DNA of 40,196 nt from Thiobacillus sp. 63-78. GTDB taxonomy: Bacteria; Pseudomonadota; Gammaproteobacteria; Burkholderiales; Thiobacillaceae. The DNA lies in NCBI GenBank assembly GCA_001899765.1, contig MKWM01000036.1:1-40196 (forward strand). The letters run 5' to 3'. Under the pieces are notes generated by a model that saw only the letters and a program-made list of their open reading frames with translations, searched no databases and was not told where the DNA came from. Shown piece after piece: positions 34,263 to 40,196 of the stretch. The stretch's first letter is position 1; the number at the start of each line of letters is the position of its first letter. The translations under genes and the position numbers were made by a program.

Positions 34263-36023
34263 TCATGCGGAGAACTGCAGCGCGTGCAGTTGCGCGTAGC
34301 GGCCACGTTGGGCGATCAGGCCGGCATGGCTGCCGACTTCGATGATGCGGCCGCCTTCCAGCACGACGATGCGATCGGCGCGCTCGATGGTGGACAGGCG
34401 ATGCGCGATGACCAGCGTGGTGCGGTTTTCCATCAGCGTGTCGAGCGCGGCCTGTACGTGGCGTTCGGATTCGTTGTCCAGGGCCGAGGTGGCCTCGTCC
34501 AGGATCAGCAGCGGCGCGTTCTTCAGGATCGCGCGCGCAATGGCGATGCGTTGGCGCTGGCCGCCGGACAGCCGCATGCCGTTCTCGCCGATCAGGGTGT
34601 CCAGACCGTCGGGCATGGCCTGGATGAAATCCCAGGCGTGCGCGGCGAGGCAGGCGGTGCGGATCTCGTCGGCCGTGGCGTCGCGCTTGCTGCCATAGGC
34701 GATGTTGTGCGCCAGCGTGTCGTTGAACAGGACGACATCCTGCGAAACGAGCGCAATATGGCTGCGCAGATTCTGTAGGCGCAGGTCACGGATGTCGAGG
34801 CCGTCGAGCTCGATCGAGCCGGCATCCGGATCGTAGAAACGCGGCACCAGGTTGGCCAGCGTCGTCTTGCCCGAGCCCGACGCGCCGACCAGCGCCACCG
34901 TTTCGCCGGGCGCGATGTCGAGCGAGATGCCGGCCAGCGCCGGCGTGGTCTTGCCGGGATAGGTGAGCGTCACGTCGCGCAGCGCCAGCCGGCCCTCGAT
35001 GCGCTCGAGCGTGCGCGTGCCGCGATCGCGCTCGGCGTCCTCGTCGAGCATGCCGAAGATGGTCTCGGCGGCGGCCAGTCCGCGCTGCAACTGGTCGTTG
35101 ACCGAGGTGAGCCGTTTCAGCGGCGCGAACAGCAGCAGCATGGCCATGAAGAAGGCGACGAAGCCGCCCACCGTGGTGGCGTTGTCGCTCGCCTGGTCGG
35201 CGGCAATGTAGACGATGATGGCGAGCGCGATCGCGGCGATCAGCTGGATGACCGGCTCGTATACCGCGTTGGCGGCGACGCGCTTCATCTCGAACAGCCG
35301 TGCCAGATTGGCGGCCTGGCGAAAACGCGCCTGTTCGTAGGCCTCGCCGCCATACAGCTTGACCACGCGATGCCCGCCCACCGCCTCGTCGACCACCTGG
35401 GTGAGGTCGCCGATGTTCTGCTGCGCCTTGCGCGACAGGCCGCGCAATCGTTTGCTTGCGACACGCACCACCCACAGGGTGAGCGGCGTCAGCGCGAACA
35501 CGATCAGCGTCAGTTGCCAGTTCAGCCACAGCAGGTAACCGAGCAGTCCCAGCACCGTCACGGTGTCGCGCACCAGCGTGGTGAGCGAGCTGGTGGCCGA
35601 CTGCGTCACCTGGGTGACGTTGAAGGCCAGATGCGCGATCAACTGGCCGCTCGGGTTCTGGTCGAAGTAGCGCGTCGGCAGCGTCATCAGCTTGTCGAAC
35701 ATGGCGGCGCGCAGATCCATCACCAGGCGGCTGCCCACCCAGGCCATGCAATAGGTGCTGACGAAGCTGGCGATGCCGCGCACCAGGAACAGCGCCAGCA
35801 GCAGGATCGGCACCCAGCGGATGAACGTCTGATCCTTGGCGACGAAACCCTTGTCCAGCAGCGGTTTGAACAAGGCGGGCAGCGCGGGTTCGGTGGCGGC
35901 GGTGAGGACCAGCGCGACGAGGGAGAGCGCGAACATGCGCCAGTAGGGTTTGACATAGCCGAGCAGACGTCCGTACAGGACACGGCTCTGGCGCCCTTCA
36001 TGGCGGTCGGGAGCGGACGTCAT
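34263..36023 (-). CDS. msbA: MsbA-type lipid A/lipid flippase ABC transporter, 586 aa
   Basis: Half-transporter with six TM helices (about 28-300) fused to an ATPase. Walker A GASGSGKT (380-387), signature LSGGQ (485-489) and Walker B LLILDE (505-510) are all intact. The length and the segment TRYFDQNPSGQLIAHLAFNV fit MsbA. It presumably flips the lipid A core made with the help of the acyltransferases at 24712-26495. ATG 36023 overlaps the mgtE stop by four bases. Confidence 0.93.
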   Translation of the reverse strand: MTSAPDRHEGRQSRVLYGRLLGYVKPYWRMFALSLVALVLTAATEPALPALFKPLLDKGFVAKDQTFIRWVPILLLALFLVRGIASFVSTYCMAWVGSRLVMDLRAAMFDKLMTLPTRYFDQNPSGQLIAHLAFNVTQVTQSATSSLTTLVRDTVTVLGLLGYLLWLNWQLTLIVFALTPLTLWVVRVASKRLRGLSRKAQQNIGDLTQVVDEAVGGHRVVKLYGGEAYEQARFRQAANLARLFEMKRVAANAVYEPVIQLIAAIALAIIVYIAADQASDNATTVGGFVAFFMAMLLLFAPLKRLTSVNDQLQRGLAAAETIFGMLDEDAERDRGTRTLERIEGRLALRDVTLTYPGKTTPALAGISLDIAPGETVALVGASGSGKTTLANLVPRFYDPDAGSIELDGLDIRDLRLQNLRSHIALVSQDVVLFNDTLAHNIAYGSKRDATADEIRTACLAAHAWDFIQAMPDGLDTLIGENGMRLSGGQRQRIAIARAILKNAPLLILDEATSALDNESERHVQAALDTLMENRTTLVIAHRLSTIERADRIVVLEGGRIIEVGSHAGLIAQRGRYAQLHALQFSA

Positions 36024-37462
36024 AGCAGCAGCAGGGTGGCGAGCCCGAGGAAAATAAAGAAGCCCATGCTGTCGGTGATGGCGGTCAGCAATACCGACGA
36101 ACCGATGGCAGGGTCGCGTTTCACGCGTTCCAGCACCATGGGAATGAAAATACCCGCCAGCGCCGCCACCAGCAGATTCAGCAGCATCGCCAGCGCCATC
36201 ACACCGCCCAGCGCCGGGTTGTCGTAGAGCAGCCAGGCGAAGACGCCGACCACCGAACCCCACATCAGTCCATTGAACAGTGCGACACCGATTTCCTTTT
36301 TCACCAGCCGCCGCGCATTGGCCGGCGTCACGTGGCCGAGTGCCAGGCCGCGAATGATCAGCGTGGTGGTCTGGTTGCCCGAGTTGCCGCCGATCCCGGC
36401 AATGATGGGCATCAGCGCCGCCAGCGCGGTGAGTTTGGCGATGCTGTGCTCGAATTCGCCGATCACGCGTGACGCGATGAAGGCCGTGCCCAGATTGATC
36501 GCCAGCCACATCCAGCGGTTTTTTGCCGCATGCCACACGCTGGAGAACAAATCCTCCTCTTCTTTCAGACCGGCCATCGACAGCATGTCGGCGTCGGCCG
36601 ATTCGCGGATGTAGTCCACCACCGCGTCGATGGTGAGGCGGCCGATCAGTGTGCCCGCCGCATTCACCACCGGCGCCATCACCAGGTCGTAGCGCTCGAA
36701 CGCCTGCGAGGCTTCGTGCGCATCGTCCTCGGGGTGGAACTTGACGAAATCCTCGACCATCACCGCTGCTACCGAAGCCTCCGGGTCGGTGGTCAGCAGC
36801 CGTTTCAGCGGCAGCACGCCGATGATCGCATCGTCGCGGTCGACCACGAACAGCTTGTCGAGCTGGTCGGGCAGTTCGCCGAGACGGCGCAGATAGCGCA
36901 GCGCGACTTCCAGCGTGACGTCGGCGCGGATCGTCACCATCTCGTAATCCATCAGCGCGCCCACCGTGTCCTCCGGGTAGGACAGCGTCGATTGCAGCCG
37001 TGCGCGCTTCTGCGCGTCGAGCGTAGTCAGCAGCTCCTGGATCACGTCGTGCGGCAGGTCGGCCGCGATGTCGGCGATCTCGTCGGTGTCGAGCGATTCG
37101 GCGGCGGCCAGCAGCTCCGCCTTGTCCATCGTCTGGATCAGCGATTCGCGAACCGAGTCGGAAACCTCCAGCAGGATCTCGCCGTCGCGTTCCGCCTTGA
37201 CCAGATCCCATACCAGCAGGCGCTCGTCGATCGGCAGCGCCTCCAGAATGTAGGCCACGTCCGCCGGGTGCAGCTCGTCCAGCTTGCGCTGCAACTCGGA
37301 CAGGTTCTGCTTGTGCACCAGATTCTCGACCAGATCCTGGCGCGGCCCCCCCTGCCGATGGACAAGATCCTCCACCAGCCGCATTTTGGCGAGCAGCGCC
37401 TGCACCTGCGCGAGATGCGATTCGAGGTCGTCCTGCGACTGGTTTTCGAGGTTTTCGGTCAT
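36020..37462 (-). CDS. mgtE: MgtE magnesium transporter, 480 aa
   Basis: Cytosolic MgtE_N superhelix (about 40-160, ADVAYILEALPIDERL), a CBS pair (about 165-285) that senses Mg, a connecting helix, and five TM helices at the C-terminus (from about 315: WMWLAINLGTAFIASRVIGEFEHSI, ALMPIIAGIGGNSGNQTTTLIIRGLALG). All domains are complete. ATG 37460-37462 has no good ribosome site. Co-translated with msbA through an ATGA overlap, an arrangement worth noting as the two have no obvious link. Confidence 0.96.
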   Translation of the reverse strand: MTENLENQSQDDLESHLAQVQALLAKMRLVEDLVHRQGGPRQDLVENLVHKQNLSELQRKLDELHPADVAYILEALPIDERLLVWDLVKAERDGEILLEVSDSVRESLIQTMDKAELLAAAESLDTDEIADIAADLPHDVIQELLTTLDAQKRARLQSTLSYPEDTVGALMDYEMVTIRADVTLEVALRYLRRLGELPDQLDKLFVVDRDDAIIGVLPLKRLLTTDPEASVAAVMVEDFVKFHPEDDAHEASQAFERYDLVMAPVVNAAGTLIGRLTIDAVVDYIRESADADMLSMAGLKEEEDLFSSVWHAAKNRWMWLAINLGTAFIASRVIGEFEHSIAKLTALAALMPIIAGIGGNSGNQTTTLIIRGLALGHVTPANARRLVKKEIGVALFNGLMWGSVVGVFAWLLYDNPALGGVMALAMLLNLLVAALAGIFIPMVLERVKRDPAIGSSVLLTAITDSMGFFIFLGLATLLLL

Positions 37463-37550
37463 GGGGCGGGGCGGTTGAAAGCCCCGCGATTGTAACGTCT
37501 ATGGGATCGGCCGCGTTCAGGTCGGTGTGGTGAGACGCATGCATCCGTGA

Positions 37551-37766
37551 TCCGCCACCGGGCTTGCCCTGCAACTGCAAAAGGACCGCAGCAACGACGG
37601 CGTGCTGGACGACTGGGCGCCGTCCGCCGGGGCAGGCGCCGTCTGGACCAGTAGACGGCTGTGGGGCATCTACGCCGACAACCGGGGCAGCGAGACCATC
37701 GAGGGCGGCGGGTCGACGAGCAGGACAGCGTGTCAAATATCCCCGCCCACCTGCCGCATGAAATAA
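37551..37766 (+). pseudogene. possible gene remnant (about 71 codons)
   Basis: The open stretch encodes LQLQKDRSNDGVLDDWAPS, then WTSRRLWGIYADNRGSETIEGGG, and ends at TAA 37764-37766. It has no start codon near its left end: an in-frame TGA precedes it. The N-D-G and G-S-E-T-I-E-G-G-G runs faintly recall calcium-binding RTX repeats such as those of the gene at 38728, so it may be debris of a related gene. Identity is not established. Confidence 0.3.
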
Positions 37767-37798
37767 ATATATCTAATAATCAAAGTATTACACGAATC

Positions 37799-37814
37799 TA
37801 CGACTAAAGTCGTA
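37799..37814. promoter_or_regulatory. inverted repeat TACGACT-AA-AGTCGTA, possible operator
   Basis: Two perfect 7-base arms around AA, at the edge of the AT-rich patch about 90 bases upstream of the lipoprotein gene. The symmetry and position suit a dimeric regulator; no regulator gene is nearby. Confidence 0.4.
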
Positions 37815-37905
37815 TAGACCGTCGACGAGCGGCCGGTCAAGCTGCGAACGAAGATCGGCAATCAGCCGGCATGACAAGAAGCAAAGCGACGAAAGAGAGG
37901 GTTAC

Positions 37906-38706
37906 ATGACGACGGATCGTACTGCCGAGGCGCGGAAAGCCCGGAAGACGAGGTGCGTGAGCACCAGAATGGCATCGGGACGATGGCTGACTATGGCTTT
38001 ACTGGCATTAGTGGGAGGAAGCATGAGTGCGTGCGCGGATGAAACAAGCTGGAAAGAGGAAGTGCTGCTGCATGATGGGAGCAAGATCGTCGTCGAGCGG
38101 TCGCAGACGTATGGGGGGCGGCATGAAATCGGACAGAAACCGCCCATCAAAGAACAGGAAATCACGTTCACTTTGCCTGGCTCTAGTCGTTCCATTACCT
38201 GGAAAAGCGAGTACAGCGAAGACATCGGCCGCGCCAATTTCAACCTGCTGGCGTTGCATGTGCTGAACGGTACACCCTACATCGTCGCCGGGCCGAACTT
38301 ATGCTTGGCCTACAACAAATGGGGCAGGCCGAATCCGCCTTACGTGTTCCTCAAATACGACGGCAAAGCCTGGCAGCGCATTCCTTTATCAACATTCCCC
38401 GCGCAATTCAAGGACATCAACGTCGTCGTCAACTCGCTCGGTGCGGCGGAAGACGGAACGATAGTCGAGGCCAAGCTGATCGCGGCGGAAAAGATCAGGG
38501 AGATCAACAGTCGGCTATGGCGGTACCCCAATGAGCAGCTTCAGTACAAGACTATTTTGCGGGAGCCCTTTCCCACGGCCGCAGGAGGGTGTCCTGTGAT
38601 GGTGAGAATTACAGAAGGTTGGGGGAAAGGAGGGTGGCGATCGCCTGACGGACCCAAGGCACCCATACCCACCAAGCCAGCAATTCAAAACGAAACGACA
38701 AAGTAA
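37906..38706 (+). CDS. lipoprotein of unknown function upstream of an RTX lipase, 266 aa
   Basis: The N-terminal part is long and basic (MTTDRTAEARKARKTRC...), then a hydrophobic stretch and a possible lipobox (GGSMSAC, Cys near 43). AGAGAGG precedes ATG 37906; an internal ATG at 37969 would give a more ordinary signal. The mature domain begins SWKEEVLLHDGSKIVVERSQTYGG and contains TFTLPGSSRSITWKSEY and CLAYNKWGRPNPPYVFLKYDGKAWQRIP. I recall similar uncharacterised proteins in other betaproteobacteria but no function. It ends 21 bases before the lipase gene, in the same direction, so the two are probably co-transcribed. A periplasmic partner or immunity role is inference only. Confidence 0.82.
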   Translation: MTTDRTAEARKARKTRCVSTRMASGRWLTMALLALVGGSMSACADETSWKEEVLLHDGSKIVVERSQTYGGRHEIGQKPPIKEQEITFTLPGSSRSITWKSEYSEDIGRANFNLLALHVLNGTPYIVAGPNLCLAYNKWGRPNPPYVFLKYDGKAWQRIPLSTFPAQFKDINVVVNSLGAAEDGTIVEAKLIAAEKIREINSRLWRYPNEQLQYKTILREPFPTAAGGCPVMVRITEGWGKGGWRSPDGPKAPIPTKPAIQNETTK

Positions 38707-38727
38707 ACCGAAACCGAGGAGATCATC

Positions 38728-40196
38728 ATGGTAGCAACGCAATTTCAAATTGATAATGCACTGATGGCAGGCCATGCCTACTTCGACACACGGGCATCTA
38801 CTAATCGTTTCCCTGTTCCGCAGGGATGGAACTCGTTTAATCACCGTGCACTACCCGGCGGCTTTGAGGCGATATCCTTCACTGATGGTACGCGCACTGT
38901 TATCTCCTTCGCAGGCACCGGCCCCGGTGGACTGATTCCCGGCACCCCCGGCTCTGTAGACTGGATTGCAAATGGTGAACTTGCACTGGGTTCGCTGTCC
39001 CGCCAGCTTGTGGATGCTGCGCTCTACTACCTCGAAGTCAAATCAGCCAACCCCACAGCCAGCATCAGCTTCACCGGCCACAGCCTGGGGGGAGGGTTGG
39101 CGGCATTGATGGGCGTCTTCTTCGACGAACAGGCCATCACCTTCGATCAGGCACCGTTCGCGGCTGCGGCGAATGACACCGTCCGGGCTGAACTCGAATT
39201 CTGGCTGAATGGCTATGGCTACAGTGATGCTCAGCTCACCTCGCTGGTTCCGGAATTCATGAGCTACAGCGAAGGCACCCGCACTGCCAACGTCACCGGC
39301 TACTACGTGGAAGGCGAAGCCCTGCAACTGCTGCAACCCCTGCTTGGTGTCATCGGCACTCAAACACCCTTGTCGCAGAGCAGTGCGGGTCTGGACATAC
39401 TCGGGCTTGATCTCCACTCCCAAGCCCTGCTCACCGCCTTCCAGCTGAACGATGACTTCCGCGATCTCAGTTTTGAGTTGCCGAACCTGTTGCAGGCGAT
39501 GTTCGACGAAGGCTTGTATGCCGAAAACACGGCTACGGACGAACGCAACTTCCTCGACGACCTCCTGCGAAACCAGATCGGCGTCGCCGCGGACCCAGTC
39601 GCAGGTGTTTCCGCCATTCCCGCCAACGCCATGCTCGACCGCTTCGTCGTCGACCTCCAGAAGCTCACCCCAGATACCAACGGCATGGCCGCCGGCACCG
39701 GCATGGCTGAAGCCTTGGTCGTCGCTGCCATTGAATACCACTACTTCAAGGACGCCGCCGACGCCACCCAGCTTTTCACCCTCGCCGACTACGGCCTGCA
39801 CTTCAAATACAGTGACATCGGCGCGCCCAGTTACAAGAGTCTGCCAAGGCTGGCCGTCGCCGTGGAAGCTTATCTGACCCCGGAAGAGCGTGCCCTGCTC
39901 ACCGGAAAACTCGTCAAACAGGACGGCTGGCACATCCAGTCTGGCGTGGGCGGTATGACCGTCCATGGCGGGGCCGACAACGATGCCATGATCGGCGGCA
40001 CCAATGCCGATGGCCTGTGGGGCGGCGGCGGCAGCGACATCCTCATCGGCGGCGCGGACAACGACGTGCTCGTTGGTGAAGCCGGCAACGATTACCTGTT
40101 GGGTGGAGTCGGCAACGACACCTACCTCCTCAACACCGGCGACGGCACCGACACCATCCTCGACAGCGACGGTTCGGGCTCCATCGTCCTCGACGG
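38728..40196 (+). CDS. RTX-repeat lipase-like protein, 5' part only (at least 489 aa)
   Basis: The open frame runs off the window with no stop. GAGGAG lies 7 bases before ATG 38728. There is no N-terminal signal peptide, as expected for type I secretion with a C-terminal signal. An alpha/beta-hydrolase domain carries the nucleophile elbow GHSLGGG (117-123, Ser119) after SISFT, like class 3 lipases. A helical region (about 150-400) follows. From about residue 412 there are nonapeptide calcium-binding repeats (HGGADNDAM, WGGGGSDILIGGADNDVLVGEAGNDYLLGGVGNDTYLL). A secreted calcium-dependent lipase or phospholipase is the likely product; exact substrate unknown. No type I secretion genes are in view. 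Confidence 0.9.
   Translation, partial: MVATQFQIDNALMAGHAYFDTRASTNRFPVPQGWNSFNHRALPGGFEAISFTDGTRTVISFAGTGPGGLIPGTPGSVDWIANGELALGSLSRQLVDAALYYLEVKSANPTASISFTGHSLGGGLAALMGVFFDEQAITFDQAPFAAAANDTVRAELEFWLNGYGYSDAQLTSLVPEFMSYSEGTRTANVTGYYVEGEALQLLQPLLGVIGTQTPLSQSSAGLDILGLDLHSQALLTAFQLNDDFRDLSFELPNLLQAMFDEGLYAENTATDERNFLDDLLRNQIGVAADPVAGVSAIPANAMLDRFVVDLQKLTPDTNGMAAGTGMAEALVVAAIEYHYFKDAADATQLFTLADYGLHFKYSDIGAPSYKSLPRLAVAVEAYLTPEERALLTGKLVKQDGWHIQSGVGGMTVHGGADNDAMIGGTNADGLWGGGGSDILIGGADNDVLVGEAGNDYLLGGVGNDTYLLNTGDGTDTILDSDGSGSIVLD

Larger units (their letters stand above)
37463..37905. other. 443-bp gene-poor region upstream of the lipoprotein/lipase pair
   Basis: No intact gene. It holds a short open stretch with coding-like codons (37551-37766), then an AT-rich patch (37758-37800) unlike the rest of the window, a 16-base inverted repeat (37799-37814) and a purine-rich leader with AGAGAGG before the next ATG. 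It is probably the junction of core and accessory DNA. Confidence 0.6.

Noticed and set aside
32141-34345. 734-codon open frame on the plus strand
   Set aside because: Antisense to the aminotransferase and ttcA and crosses the CACAGAG repeat.
36024-37736. N-terminal extension of msbA making a 1157-residue fusion
   Set aside because: It is a shadow of mgtE; MsbA starts normally at 36023.

Overview
The window is GC-rich, tightly packed chromosomal DNA from a betaproteobacterium, most likely close to Thiobacillus or related sulfur/iron-oxidising Nitrosomonadales. Three things support this: the order metK / S-adenosylhomocysteine (SAH) riboswitch / ahcY / small membrane protein / metF; a DksA with a single cysteine next to zur and hslVU; and the dapF-DUF484-xerC block. 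Genus is inference. No tRNA, rRNA, CRISPR array, transposase or prophage was seen.

Region 1 (1-13389, all minus strand) reads from dksA through a zinc-homeostasis block: zur, cobW-type GTPase, yidD, a small exported Cys/His protein, an outer-membrane porin, znuA-like and znuB-like genes. It continues with a two-STAS-domain protein, the HslVU protease, a zinc alcohol dehydrogenase, a helical-repeat protein and a hypothetical. A symmetric operator lies over the -35 of a near-leaderless zur promoter. Two small repeats have landed on gene ends here: a 188-bp MITE in the stop codon of the alcohol dehydrogenase gene, and an inverted repeat that supplies the HslV C-terminus and abuts the hslU start.

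Region 2 (13586-18302, plus) is a three-gene RND efflux operon whose genes overlap by ATGA, ending in an unknown lipoprotein and lacking a TolC-like gene. Region 3 (18339-26495, minus) holds a PAS-GGDEF-EAL protein, xerC-DUF484-dapF, a CoA-binding protein, a GNAT and two lipid A acyltransferase-like genes.

Region 4 (26712-32106, plus) is the activated methyl cycle: metK with a two-state hairpin leader, a textbook SAH riboswitch, ahcY, a holin-like membrane protein and metF, followed by a CNNM/CorC-type protein and a terminator. Region 5 (32156-37462, minus) holds a class V aminotransferase, ttcA, msbA and mgtE. Two copies of a CACAGAG inverted repeat (upstream of dapF and ttcA) each end within a few bases of the next gene's Shine-Dalgarno sequence.

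Region 6 (37463-40196, plus) looks accessory. It has a 443-bp gene-poor stretch with an AT-rich patch and a palindrome, a lipoprotein of unknown function, and the start of a GHSLGG lipase with RTX calcium-binding repeats that runs off the window. The lipoprotein/lipase pair is the best candidate for an uncharacterised two-component (secreted enzyme plus periplasmic partner) system.
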